Source: Artemia franciscana (Eukaryota > Arthropoda > Branchiopoda > Anostraca > Artemiidae). Taken from it: a stretch of DNA of 64,000 bases. Shown here piece by piece: positions 24,994 through 36,860 of this stretch (its first letter is position 1; every line of letters begins with the position of its first letter). A program made the translations under genes and the position numbers. The stretch spans positions 17,736,409 to 17,800,408 of the forward strand of contig NC_088864.1 of the NCBI RefSeq assembly GCF_032884065.1. The letters run 5' to 3'. The notes beneath the pieces were generated by a model that had not been told where the DNA came from, made no database searches, and worked only from the letters and a program-made list of their open reading frames with translations.

Positions 24994-26670
24994 TCAAACA
25001 GTTCGTGGTAACGAACTGTACTAAGGAGCGACCAGGCTCAATAGTAACCAAAACTCTAAAAAATGGAATTTTGATACCAATGGTTACATCAAAAGAATGG
25101 TATTTTAATGCTGATTTTGAATAGATAAGTTTCATCAGGATTAGTCTTGCCCATCAAAAGTTACGAGCCTGAAAAAATGTGCCTCATTTTAGAAAATAGG
25201 GGAAAACACCCCCTAAAAGTCATACAATCTTAACGAAAATCACACAATCAGGTTCAGCGTATTAGAGAACCGTTTTGTAGAAGTTTCAAGCCCCAATCTA
25301 CAAAAATGTGGAATTTCGCATTTTTTGCCAGAAGACACATCACGGATGCGTGTTCATTTGTTTTTTTTTTCCAGGGGTGATCGTATCGACTCAGTGGTCC
25401 TATAATGTCGCGAAAGGGCTCATTCTAACGGAAATTAAAAGTTCTAGTGCCCTTTTTGAGTGACAAAAAAAATTGGAGGGCATCTAGGCCCCCTCCAACG
25501 CTCATTCTCCCCCAAAGTCAGCGGATCAAAATTCTGAGATAGCTATTTTATTCACCATAGTCGAAAAACCTAATAACTATGTCTTTGGGGACGACTTACA
25601 CCCCCGCAGTCCCCGTGGGAGGGGCTGCAAGTTACAAACTTTGACCTGTGTTTACATATAGTAATGGTTACTGGGAAGTGTACAGACGTTTTCAGGGGGA
25701 TTTTTTTGGTTTTGGAGGATATTTGAGGGGGAGGGTTACCGGAGAGGATCTTTCCATGGAGGAACTTCTCATGGGGGAAGAGACTTTCAATGGAGGGGGC
25801 ACAGGATTTTCTAGCATTATTAAAAAAAAAATGAAAAAATAAATATGAAAAGTTTTTTTCTACTGAAAGTGAGAAGCAGCATTAAAACTTAAAACGGAAA
25901 GAAATTATTACGCATATGAGGGGTTTACCTCCTCGTAATACCCCGCTCTTTACGCTAAAGTATTGTTAGTAATTTCAACTATTTATTCTACGGCCTTTGT
26001 GATTCAGGGTCATTCTTAAGGAATCGGGACAAAATTTAAGCTTTAATGTAAAGAACGAGGTATCGACGAGGGGTGAGCCCCCTCATATACGCAATAAAAA
26101 CATACAAATATTGAAGTTCGCTACGTAATTTAATTCGTAAGTTACGTATAATTTTTACTTACGAAATGTTCGTAAAAATTATGTTATAGTTGCCTTTTTA
26201 AGTAATCAAAAAATTGGAGGGATATTAGGCCTCCTCCCGCACTCCTTTTTTCTCAAAATCTTACGAATAAAACTATGAAAAAGCCATTTAGCCCCCAAAA
26301 ATTAATATGCAAATTTCCTTTTAATTTTTTACGTGCGGAGAACCAAAATCAAACCATGCATTAATTGAAAAACGTCCAGAAATTAAAAAAAAAAAGTTTT
26401 TTTAAAATGAAAGTAAGGAGCGACATTAAAACTTAAAACGAACAGAAATTACTCCGTATATGAAAAGGGCTTTTCCTCCTCAACGCCCCGCTCTTTACGC
26501 TAAAGTTTAACTCTTTCTTTTAACTCTACATTATAAAACAGTAAAAAACTTCAGCGTAAAGAGCGGGGCGTTGAGGAGGAAAAATCCCTTTCATATACAG
26601 AGTAATTTCTGATCGTTTTAAGTTTTAATGTCGCTCTTTGCTTTCACTTAAAAAACTTGTTTTTTTGTTG
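24994..26670 (-). mobile_element. HP element copy E
   Basis: Begins with the complete terminus (TCAAACAG..CGAACTG), then the body, module 2 (about 25880-26100), the spacer and module 1 (26390-26660). Together with copy D it forms an almost symmetric 3.3-kb inverted repeat. 26676-26782 is a further small + strand body fragment. Confidence 0.85.
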
Positions 26671-26780
26671 TTTAATTATAGATAGGAGCTTGAAACTTCT
26701 ACAGTAGGATTCTCTGATACGCTGAATCTGATGGTGTATATTTCGTTAAGGTTCTAGGACTTTTAGGGGTTGTTTCCCCC

Positions 26781-27113
26781 TCACCTCTGCTTCCAAGCTT
26801 TAGTCTCTAGATCGCGCATGAACAATGGAGGATCAAAAATCCGTCGATAATCCTTCAATTCGTTGCAATCCAAGTTTCTACCACCAGTCACGATCCGGTA
26901 GGGCAACGGGGAAGAAGCTATAGGGTTCTGCTCCGCCTCAATGTTTGTCGCTTGACCGAAATCTCTTGACTTGTCTAGTTCTTCGGCGTACCGCATTATT
27001 AGGTATTTTGGATATTTGCATCTACCAAGCTCCAAATACTTTTTACAAAGGCGCTGTCTATGTGTGGTAACACTTTTAAGATGTATACCTCGCTTTGATT
27101 TAACTTTCCCCAT
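26781..27113 (-). CDS. 110-residue ORF of unknown function
   Basis: A clean frame from ATG at 27113 (start MGKVKSKRGIHLKSV) with balanced composition, rich in Lys/Arg/Tyr, ending KAWKQR at a stop abutting an HP fragment. GC content is higher than the flanks. No domain, signal peptide or membrane segment is seen. It may be a chance frame, a retrocopy fragment or an element protein; its 3' end coincides with a repeat boundary, so truncation by insertion is possible. Confidence 0.25.
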   Translation of the reverse strand: MGKVKSKRGIHLKSVTTHRQRLCKKYLELGRCKYPKYLIMRYAEELDKSRDFGQATNIEAEQNPIASSPLPYRIVTGGRNLDCNELKDYRRIFDPPLFMRDLETKAWKQR

Positions 27114-28452
27114 GATTTCCGCTTTGTGTGCACAACTTTACTGAAGGCTCCTGACTATTTCTCATTTCTAGGTTTCTTCATTGCATTGAAATAATTTATG
27201 AAAATTTCACACTCCATTAACAAGCTGCTGATTATACCAGCTTGTCATTTTGGTCTCTAGGGGGTATTATCGGCGATCTGAAACGATTCTTTCTGGCAAC
27301 TGACTTGTAAAAATTTCAGGTAGCTGAAAATATTTTAGGGGACTGTTAGAAAGCAAGAAAATACATCGAAAAATGGTTCCAATCATCTTACAGGTTATTG
27401 TCTTCTGATCATGATAGTATCGATTTTGTTCTAAAAGCAACATCCTTCACAGAGTACACTTATGAAAGAGCTAGACATTTTCTAAGATTTCTAAGCAATT
27501 AGAAGAAATAGAGCAAAATCCTTTCAACATTTTGTAGCATCTTCAAGAAGCTATGGCCTGATATTAAAAGCGGCATCATCCGCCAATGAATACTTGAGTA
27601 CTTTTTGAATATAAATTTTCAATTTAACATAGGATTTTCGAGTTCCATCAGTTCACTTAATCACGGCCTTAAAAATGACATGAACAATTGAAGTACAATA
27701 TAGGCCGAAAACAATGTACCTTATTCACTTACCTCTTTCATACGGTCTGAGAAGACGTTTTAGTCTTAACAAACCCATTGACAACAAAAATAATCATGAA
27801 TAGGTCCCTTAGAGTCGTACTTGGTCCATAGAAACTAAACCCGCTGATTACAAACTTAACCAGGAATAGGATCTTGCGACTGGAAAGTTACCTGAAAGAT
27901 TGAAAAGTACCATTTAGGCCCAAAAAACATACTTATTACTTCACTGGCACTTGTTTTTCCCACGATTCGAAAGGACTTTGCAGTGATATTAAACGAACCC
28001 GCTGATTACAGACGTTATGGCTGGCTACCATTTTTACGAGTTTGTTCATTTTATCAGAGGGAAGCCTTAATATAATTAAAGGGAATTTTTAGGCATTTTA
28101 TTTTTATTTTTCTAAGAATATACTGGTCATTCATATAAAGTAGTTTAAAGCAATCCAAATTCTAAACAAATTCATAGCCCCTTGGCATAACCAGTAAAAT
28201 TAAAAATGATCAGTTAAATGGAAGACTGAAGATCCAGAGACTGCAGCCATATTCCGCTTGTAGAAATTTCTTCAGGTCGCGTTGTGCTTGTTCACTTGTG
28301 CAAGACTAAAGAATTTTAGTTCCCAATGAGGTTGTGAAGGTGCATTTGTGCTGGAATACAACATTGATCACTATATTTAGTATTGATTTCATGATTCATA
28401 TAAGTCTTTATGCAGTGTCGACTTCCGGATTTCACGTCCCGAAGTCTTTATC
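27114..28452. other. no gene recognised
   Basis: AT-rich sequence. A 21-bp stretch at 27650-27670 is the exact complement of 22937-22957. Nothing else stands out. Confidence 0.5.
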
Positions 28453-28660
28453 AACAAAAAACAAAAACAAAAAACGAACGAATTAAGCTAAATTAAACAA
28501 AATATATAAAGAAAAAAAAATACTCACATTTTAATAACTTCCAATTTTGATATTTGAAGTTATTAAGATGCGAGTTTTGTTTACTGTTTTGATTTTTTGT
28601 TGTCCCTTTATTTATGTTTTGTTTAATTTAGCTTAATTCATTTTGCTTTTGTTGTGTTTT
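28453..28660. mobile_element. foldback/MITE-like element
   Basis: Outer arms: AATTAAGCTAAATTAAACAA against TTGTTTAATTTAGCTTAATT, with A-rich extensions. An inner hairpin follows (ACTCACATTTTAATAACTTC against GAAGTTATTAAGATGCGAGT). The whole ~200 bp can fold on itself. Confidence 0.75.
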
Positions 28661-29877
28661 TTTTTCATTGATAATGGATGGATGTTCTTTTTTTTTTTTG
28701 ACAGGCTTAGGGCTCCCCGAGTTCCTAAGTATTCTTTAATTTCGTAGCACTTCTTGTTTAAATTATAAGATAATTTTTTTTTCTTATTCTTACTCAGTCC
28801 CCCTCCCTCGCAAAAAATATTGTTGTCCCCTCTTGCGAAAAAAATCGCGTATGTGCCTCACTCGTAAGCAGCATTTTTAGATTTTTCTAAAATTTGTTTT
28901 GATATTATTAGTAGCAGGTGTTTGCAAAAGAAAGACTCGCAAAGGCATACAAGATATGAAAAACAATTCTGGTGTATCGGAAGTTCAGATTTCTAACTAT
29001 TTTTCTGAGTGAAAAAGAGGACTTAACCCTTTCTGGAAGAACTTCTAAACGTCAAACCAAGAGAAGACTAGGCATACACTTTATAGAGACAAATAAAAAT
29101 CAGGCTTACAATGCACCTAAACAAAAATAGGCTTAAGCCTTTTATTTCAGCGTGGAAAATCCCTTGTCTTAGAGATTTGTTTATTTTTCCTTTCAAAGAA
29201 GGTTGGGTTGTCGACAGCGAGCAACCCGAAGGGATTTCAAGTGCTCAGGAAACGCACATCCTGAGTCGACTTGTAGGAAGTTGAAACCTTATCACCTTGC
29301 TTCGAGGCAATTCTTTTGAAGAGTTATTTAGACTCAAAATGAAACAGGTGCTTAATTTTAGGGTATGATTATGACAGGATGTTTTTATTGTTGTTTGCGA
29401 TTTATGTAAATTAAACTGATTTGTTTGACTACCATATAAAGGGAATCCGTACTTTAGCTGGAAAGCATTCACTATGATAAAGGTGCTAGAATTGACCTGA
29501 ATGTGAGTTGAAGGTGATTACTTGCCCCATTTTTATGGGTTCTGTTCCTTTTAGGTCTTGTAAGAATACAATCTAATGAAGAACCTGAAGAAAATATTTG
29601 AGAAACTGAATAGAATCTAAATAAAATAAGTAAATATATGCTACAGAAAACAATTTTCTAATGAAAAAAAGAAAACGCACACAAAGTTAGAACAAAAAAC
29701 AATTCTGGTTAGTCGTAGTTACGAACTCAAACTAGTAAGTGCCATGAGGGACTATTTGGGATTTTGGACTTATTTTTAACTTCTGGAAAACAGTTATAAA
29801 GTGAGGCCTGAAATTGAAACATTGATAAAAGTACAACACGTTTGATTCACAAAACACAAAAAACAACAATAATAAAT
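28661..29877. other. no gene recognised
   Basis: AT-rich sequence without identified repeats or frames of interest. Confidence 0.45.
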
Positions 29878-30268
29878 GGTACTGATGTATTATTCAGAAC
29901 ACACTCAATAAGTGAAGTTAGGTTCTTTCGTGAAACAACTACGATGCAGGTACATGTTAATTAAATATGTTATATATAGAGGTGGTTAGGTTAGGTATTT
30001 GATATAATGCACCTTACCCCCCCTAATGTGCAATAATTAGGGGGCCTAATAGCCCGGATTTTTGATACAGCTAAAGGAATAAAACAAAACATGATGAAAA
30101 TATAAAACTTTATTACAAAAATTGTAAAATTACAATTTAGAATTCTAACCTAACCTTTTGTCTTTGAGGAAACCGGATTTTCTCATAAAATGTACATGCA
30201 TCGTAGTTTGTTTCACGGAAGAACCTAACTTCACTTATTGAGTGTGTTCTGAATAATGCACAAATACC
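29878..30268. mobile_element. TIR element (GGTACT family), well preserved
   Basis: About 70-bp terminal inverted repeats: left GGTACTGATGTATTATTCAG.., right ..TGAATAATGCACAAATACC, both containing the ACTCAATAAGTGAAGTTAGG block. The ~250-bp interior is non-coding with GGTTAGGTTAGG and AACCTAACC. It is nearly the same element as 38891-39302. Flanking AATAAAT on both sides may be a target duplication. Confidence 0.8.
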
Positions 30269-30499
30269 TAATAAATAATATAAACTGAAAGTTAAATCCA
30301 TGCGTTGAGCCCCTTGATTAAAAAAAAGAAAGAACTGTTCGAATTCAGTCTAAGCTCCTTTTCAGAGGCCCAAGTGCACATAATTTACGACAAATTTTAA
30401 GATGATTTTTATAGAAGAGTCTATAGAACTTATTGCGGCTATTCCTTTAACGTAATGTTTACATTCAATCTATTTTGGAAAGTTTAGAATTAAAATATT

Positions 30500-30960
30500 C
30501 CATTGTAGAATCCTACGGGTTTTGGCATGGGTCTCCTCTGGGCCCGGCTGCCGGCTATTATACAGCCAGACGTGACTTTAATAGAGTTGTTATAAGATAT
30601 ATTCTATCGGGGCGACTCGGACCCCCAACATTCAGCACACTAAGCAGGCAGCCATCAATGACAGTTATTTGAATAAGTCTTGAACACATAAACTTATCTT
30701 TAAAAGTACCTAAGTTTGGAATTCTAATTTTGAGTTTGATGCTCTTTGGGTGAGGTTCCATATATATTATATAGACCCGTAAACTGGCTATTATGTAGCC
30801 TTACTGCTTTAGGGGAGAATTCCCATAAAACATTTGCCACCGATGCGACTCGAACTGAGGGCCTCCTGATCCCTAAAGAGTTGACTCTGCTGCTTAGCAG
30901 CGACACCAAGTCCTCTGCGACATCTTTTTATATCCGAGCTTAGGAAACTCGTCGATTTGC
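30500..30960 (-). mobile_element. two degenerate tRNA-SINE-like copies
   Basis: On the minus strand both halves carry a B-box-like sequence (AGTTCGAGTCGC near 30855; GGTCCGAGTCGC near 30625), followed about 60-90 bp later by related GGCTACATAATAGCC and GGCTGTATAATAGCC hairpins. A boxes are poor, so the tRNA origin is tentative. Confidence 0.4.
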
Positions 30961-31063
30961 TCTTCGTCACAAAAATCTTTAACGCAACTTTTATGTTCAA
31001 CATACTTGAAAGAAATTCACTTCCGATGAGTTTTTGCAACATTTTTTCTATATCTTCGTTCCT

Positions 31064-31512
31064 TATTAAACAAAAAAAGTTTTTTTTTAACTGAAAGTAA
31101 GGAGCGACATTAAAACTTAAAATGAAACAGAAATTACTCCATATATGAAAGGGGCTGTTCTCTCCTCAACGCCCCGCTCTTTACGCTAAATTTTGACTCT
31201 TTCTCTCAACTCTACTTTTTCAAACAGTAAAAACCTTTAGCGTAAAGAGTGGGACATTGAGGAGGGAACAGCCCCTTTCATATACGGAGTAATTTCTCCG
31301 AATTTTCTAAAATAAGGTAAATTTTCTCATGCTCGTAACTTTTGATGGGTAAAAACTAAACCATATTGATGAAACTTATATATATTAAAAATCAGCAATA
31401 AAATGCGATTCTTTTCATGTAACTATTGGTATCAAATTCCATTTTTATTAAGTTTCGGTTACTATTTAGCGGGGTCGCTCCTTACTACAGTTCGTTACCA
31501 CGAACTGTTTGA
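31064..31512 (+). mobile_element. HP element copy F, internally deleted
   Basis: Module 1 (31070-31290) is joined directly within GAGTAATTTCT to the last ~220 bp of the body, ending in the standard palindrome and TTTGA. It is a natural minimal derivative. Confidence 0.85.
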
Positions 31513-32620
31513 TATTCTGTAGGCTGCTTCAGCTCTTCTGTCTCAAGCAAAACTGGAGATATTATCATCGCATAGTTAGGTATGAACGAACAAGTGTCAT
31601 TGCTTTTGATTTGGAGGTTCAAGAGGGGAATTACTCGTTTAAATGCTCATTTCTTCTTCGTATTTTTATTCACGCACAGACTTGCTAATAGTGTTCAACG
31701 TTTATCTTGTCTGAACAGTCGTATATACTTAGCAGCGTCTGTCATAAAGAGACCCCCCTTTCCACTCAGATCTTTGACCCGAGAAGTTGGAATTTTCTCG
31801 TGAACTTCATGGATTCAATTTCAACAAGTGTTTCTAAGTGTCATATTTCCTAGGTCCCTAGCGGAAGCTATGCAGTCCAACCGTATCGGCAATCTCATAT
31901 AACCGCATTAATTTATTAGACACGGAGGAACAACTAACAGGTTTTCCAGACAAGGGTTGGAATGTAACTTTAGATTTCAATCTTTAAAGAGCCTTGTTTT
32001 TGATAATTGGCATAGTCATCCCTATGCCATTGCATTTTTTTTTTCTAGAAGTAACAAACCAGCTTTATATATAATCAACTTTGTAATTAACTTGTATTAT
32101 CAGTGGCGCCAATTCAAAAAAAAATATGTGAGGAAGGGGGGAAAATGTTTACAAAAAATGAAGTTACAAAAAACAGGTTTTTTTATAATTTAGGGGAGGG
32201 ATATTTTTTTTAAAGGGGAGATACAAATAATTGGTGTCTTTCAAAGTCTAGGGAGGTAGTTGTTCGAGTTCTTGCAGCCAACTTTCCTACCTCTTGAAAA
32301 ATCATTTTCCTGTTGTTTCGAAACCAACAGGTATTCCAGACAAGGGTTGGGATATAACATTAGTTTTTGATCTTCAAAGACAGTCTCGTTTTTGATTATT
32401 GATTTGATCATCTTTATCTAATGACACATTAGTGATAAATTAGCTATTGTGTCATTAACTCCGAGATTATTTCATTCTACTGAAAACATTGATCTGTTGT
32501 TTGATCTGTGTCATCCATATTTTGAGCAGCTGCAACCAAAAATTAGGCATTGAGACAAACGCTACCATTAGGCAATTGCAGCTCCCTTCCCTGAAAAATC
32601 GTTAGTTTCTTGCATTTTCA
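31513..32620. repeat. unique sequence with ~390-bp-spaced duplication
   Basis: CCAGACAAGGGTTGG with about 90 bp of context occurs at 31945 and 32335. Both are followed by a TCTTTAAAGAG-like block and CTTGTTTTTGAT. No gene is recognised between them. Confidence 0.6.
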
Positions 32621-32624
32621 TCAT

Positions 32625-32925
32625 TTTTTGAAAGAAAGGTTAAGATGGTTAGGGCACGTTTTACGGAGGGAGGATGACATGTTGCCAATAATGGTGCTTT
32701 TTGGGCATCCATCGGCCAAATGAAAAGCAGACCCTTCCGTAGCGGAGTGGGAAAAGGTTGGGAGTGAGTGTTAGGGTGAGGAAGGATTTAAAGGAAATTT
32801 TAATTTCATGGAAAGGGATAAAAAATGAAGCTTTGAATATATTTGGGGAGGGAACTATGCCCAGCTGTCTTTGCCTCGGGTGGATTGGTGCTGCAGTAAG
32901 TTGTTAGTAGTAGTAGTGGTAAGCT
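32625..32925 (+). pseudogene. LINE ORF2 C-terminal tail
   Basis: Across shifted frames: RLRWLGHVLRREDDML, then IMVLFGHPSAK, then EWEKV, RKDLKEILISWKGIKNEALN and GWIGAAVSC, ending in TAG-rich GTTAGTAGTAGTAG. This is the classic end of RTE-like reverse-transcriptase polyproteins, related to the fossil at 3950-4160. Several frameshifts and a stop after the Lys-rich region. Confidence 0.7.
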
Positions 32926-33745
32926 TTTGAAGCTATACCCTCTTCTTAAGGAAATTCTATCGTGTATATTGTGCATAATATATTCGCTGCTGATATGCAC
33001 TCTTTGACTCCTTCAAAGTAATACGATCATGAAAAACTTCACTACAATGATGTTGCTACGATAATCGTAGTCAAAACCTTTAAATTCCAGGATTATAACT
33101 TGAAAAGCAGTAAATTATATTTTTTCTTAATATTGTTGACATTAGTCTCCTCATCAAAAATTCAATCCCCAAGAGAAAGGAAAAAAACGGACAGATGAAG
33201 TTGCCAAGGCTCCAGAATGTAATTGCAGTCCAAGCTTCACGCAGCCCGACAAGTGCATGAATACCGTATTTTTAATTTGCATAAATAACCGTAACTTTAA
33301 TAGCATCACAATTAATCATCATGTCCAACAATGCAAGAGCATTGCCCGTCTTAACAACAGCAGAGATGAAAAATCAGCATCCGTCATTGGAAAGATTGGC
33401 CGTTTTTTTGTCGCCAGCGGCTACTTACTCTCTATCCGTTTCCGGGTTAATATGCGCAGTTTACGCGACTTCAAGACCCTTAGGACGAGTGCCAGAAACG
33501 ACCTTCCTTGATAGAACCGGTCCAGCGTTAGTTTGGTTGAAATTCCAGGATTTTAATCTTGACCGATTGCTTAGAGCAACTATGAAGATTTAGTTACCGT
33601 TTATGCATTTTAGAATATATTACGGCGTATCTAAAATCGAAACGTGTTAAGTAGATTTTTTTGCGGTTTTGAGTTAGGTCATCCATTAGAGAACTATAAC
33701 GCTTGGCATTGAGCTGTATGCACAATAAGGAGAAAGGATCTGAAA
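32926..33745. other. no recognised gene; GC-richer open region 33230-33600
   Basis: Two overlapping frames (33257-33511 and 33321-33593) cover a patch clearly richer in GC than its surroundings. The second reads MSNNARALPVLTTAEMKNQ and onward, without a recognised domain. It could be a decayed retrocopy or a noncoding exon; neither can be shown. Confidence 0.3.
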
Positions 33746-34059
33746 AATAAGTATTATACGAGAAACACTCGAGAAGTGAAATTTGGTTAATGCTAATGAA
33801 ACATACCTAAGTAAGATAAAAGTATAATGGTTTAAAAACAAATTTTGGCTTTATATTTGTACATTAGGGGTGGGGGGTAAAGCATAGCATATATTGAATA
33901 AGTAACCTAAACTAACCTAGCCTAACCAAAATACCAACTTAATATTTAATTGAAATATAGCTATCCTTGGTCAGACACTATATTCCATCAACATTGCAAA
34001 CTAACCGGGATGAAAACCGGGTAATGTCTTGAGTGTTTTTCCCATAATACTTAAGTACC
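33746..34059. mobile_element. diverged TIR element (GGTACT family)
   Basis: Left AAGTATTATACGAGAAACACTCGAGAAGTG; right CTTGAGTGTTTTTCCC then ATAATACTTAAGTACC, inverted relative to each other. Interior AACCTAACCTAG-type block as in the other copies. Confidence 0.65.
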
Positions 34060-36860
34060 GAAAACGAAACTGAGAAAATTGGCGATTATCAGACAAATAT
34101 GGGATATCCTGGGAAAATCGTAAAAATGAGGGAACGTCCACTTTCAGAAATCACGCACACCAAGTGGTCCATGCCATGTGGCACGGAAATCTGTGGCACA
34201 TGTGGCGTTCTGATATGGAGAACAGGTGCTGGGAAGTGGGAGCCCTCTTGCATAAACTTATCAAGAGTTTTGGAAGGGACATTAACCCCAGAGGTCCACT
34301 GCTCCTTAGTAATTTTATGATGGCTGGATTTTCCAGTTTTTTTCCAGGAATCTTTGTTTTGTTGTCACTATCGATTCGAGAAAAAAGCAGAACCTCTACA
34401 CTTTTTCTATTCGTCTCATCAAAACATTTGCTACTATTTCCTTACCTTCAATAATTGATCTAAGTGTTTTTTTTTCAAGACAGGCCTTGGGCTAATATTC
34501 CCCCTTTAAACTGTGAAGTTCCTGAGGATTTAGCCTACAGCGTCTTCCATCTTCCCCCAAAAATTAGCCAACTGCTATTGGAGGTAGATGCTACTTATAT
34601 GTAACAATTTGATAAAAAAAAATACTTTTTTTAACAGTCGAAAAAAGTACGAATTGCCTATCAAGACGATTTATACATCGCATGAAGTGTTTTTTCTTCT
34701 TCTTATAATACTAGAGTTACAGTATTAAATTGATGAATAAAAATTTAAAAAGAGAAGTTTTTGCTTGTGGAGTATCACTTATCCCTTATTGGAAGCTGAA
34801 ATTACCCCTATATTCTCATATTGGAAAGTATCAGTTGAATTATCCGTGCAATATGCTTCCAACTCAGTCATTATAGCAAATGTCATTAAAACAATTTTCG
34901 CAGGTAGTTTCTTTTCCATCACCAACTCCTTCCTAATTAACCGTAAAGAGTTATTACGATTCTTCCTCTACTTGGCAACGTCAATGTTTTCCTAGTCTCC
35001 CCATTTCATGTCGCTTATACCATCTTTTATTTATAGTTATCAGTAAACCAACTTTAAAAAAAAGCTGAAACTAAACCATTTAATACACACAAGAGAATAA
35101 ACTGGCATATATGAAGGTATGCTACCAATAAGAAACCATAAAAAATGACTATTACTCCCAGGTACAAACACAGGGGCTGTGGAACCGGCCCCTCAAAAAC
35201 CTAAATTCATCATAATTTCTGGGTAGGTTCTATTCAATTATTTTCAATTATTATCGAGGCCCCAAAAAAAAACAACCCGTTTACGTGTCTAATTCTGCCC
35301 TTCTCTTTCAGGGCTCCCTTCCTACTTGGAAAACCCCAACAAGCATTGCATTAGTCAAAGCAAGATTTTACAAAAGGAAAAATCCAAGCATAATTCATGC
35401 GATTGTCATAATAGTAATGACGGAAAAATAATTCCTGGAAGAATTAACACTTCCCTTCTCCGTCCGTTTAATTGTTTTCCAGAATTAGCGAGTGTCCATT
35501 TTCGTCTCAAACCTGGCACAAGCCATAAATTGTGAGCAACAATTTCCTGGAACGATTTCTTTGCATTTGGTCTCATCTGTATGAGATTAAAACCGAATCA
35601 AGTTTTGATCAGTTGTAGTTTATTAGAGCTCACCCCACACACTAGGAAATCGATAGGATCTATATTGCATTCTATATACCACAGTTCCTTAGTCGGGTGT
35701 CCCAAGAGCCCTTTGATTCTTCAGAAGATACCCAGACGTTCTGAGTGAAACCGTAAACAATGATGCGAAATATATGAATCAAATATTAATAACAACTTTA
35801 ATGGCCATAAGAGACAAATTAAATGACAATGTCCACTAGTCTAAGCGTCACTTTTTCACAAAGAAATATGTTTTTAACTTAAGTTTTTTTAAACTTGTTT
35901 TTTAGAAAAAAGAACTGTTGAAATACAATGGAATGAAATAATTCCAGGACGGCAATGTCAACAGCAACTTTTTTGTTAATACGTAATGAAAACAGTACGA
36001 ATGTAATGTTCGTGGCAACCCTGGTAGCCACCACTACTCTAAAAGAGAAAGGTGTTGCAACAAGCAGAACTGAACCATATTCCCAACAGCTTTTTGACAC
36101 AACATTATTCACACTGCGCTGTCACATTTTGTGAAATAAAGGAAAATAGGACATGACTTCGGATTTTGTAGAGGTTCTATGAGTTGCTTACCTTGTTTTA
36201 AGGGTTCCGCATTGGCAAAAAAACGGTATGCTATGCTTTTTTAGCCCAGGGACAAGTTTCTTGTGACCCCTTGTTTATTTTTAACAACTCAACATGTAAC
36301 ATAAGTTTTAACATTTAAAGGCATGAACACTGGGGATTTCCGCCCCCTCCCTCCCTCCGAGTGATCGTGCGTACATTCATCGCCATATGCTGTTACTAGC
36401 ACTTGTCTGAATTAAGTGCATCCACAATCACTTTCTTTACCTCATTAAAATTCCAACTTCTTTGTGACTATAATTCAACCATAAAAATCAGAATCGTTAA
36501 ATTGCCAAATCACATGCCGTAATCTCAGAGTGTATCCCGTATCTATACCCACAAGGGTTTTGTTAATACCATGGTAGTCAGGGTAGAAACCGGGCGTCAC
36601 GATGGTATTTCCGGTGTTGTATCTCATGCTTACATGATTTCTTAGCTTGAAGAAGAATGGTAAAAAAAAGAGATAGCCAGATGGTACAAAAGAATTTCAA
36701 TTTAGTTATATACGCTTGTTGAAGTATAATATTTTGAAAGACGGAAATGCAAGGTTGGGCTTCCTGTTTTATGAAGTGTTGTCCGACAGCGTGATTAAGA
36801 AAATAAAGCCTGTAGAAATAGCTTTATTTTTCCTTAAAATGTTTTTTCTTTTCATATTGA
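34060..36860. other. 2.8 kb with no recognised gene
   Basis: Frames at 34099-34454 overlap each other in a slightly GC-richer patch and have no known motif. A GTCTTCCA octamer near 34543 matches the miR-7 seed, but no transcript is evident. Otherwise featureless. Confidence 0.45.

Noticed and set aside
34543-34550. miR-7 seed match upstream of the gene
   Set aside because: Not in any recognised transcript; one such octamer per strand is expected by chance in a window of this size.
35300-35535. Possible upstream exon of the ETS gene after a CTTTCAG acceptor
   Set aside because: No donor with matching phase and no similarity to Yan N-termini could be seen.
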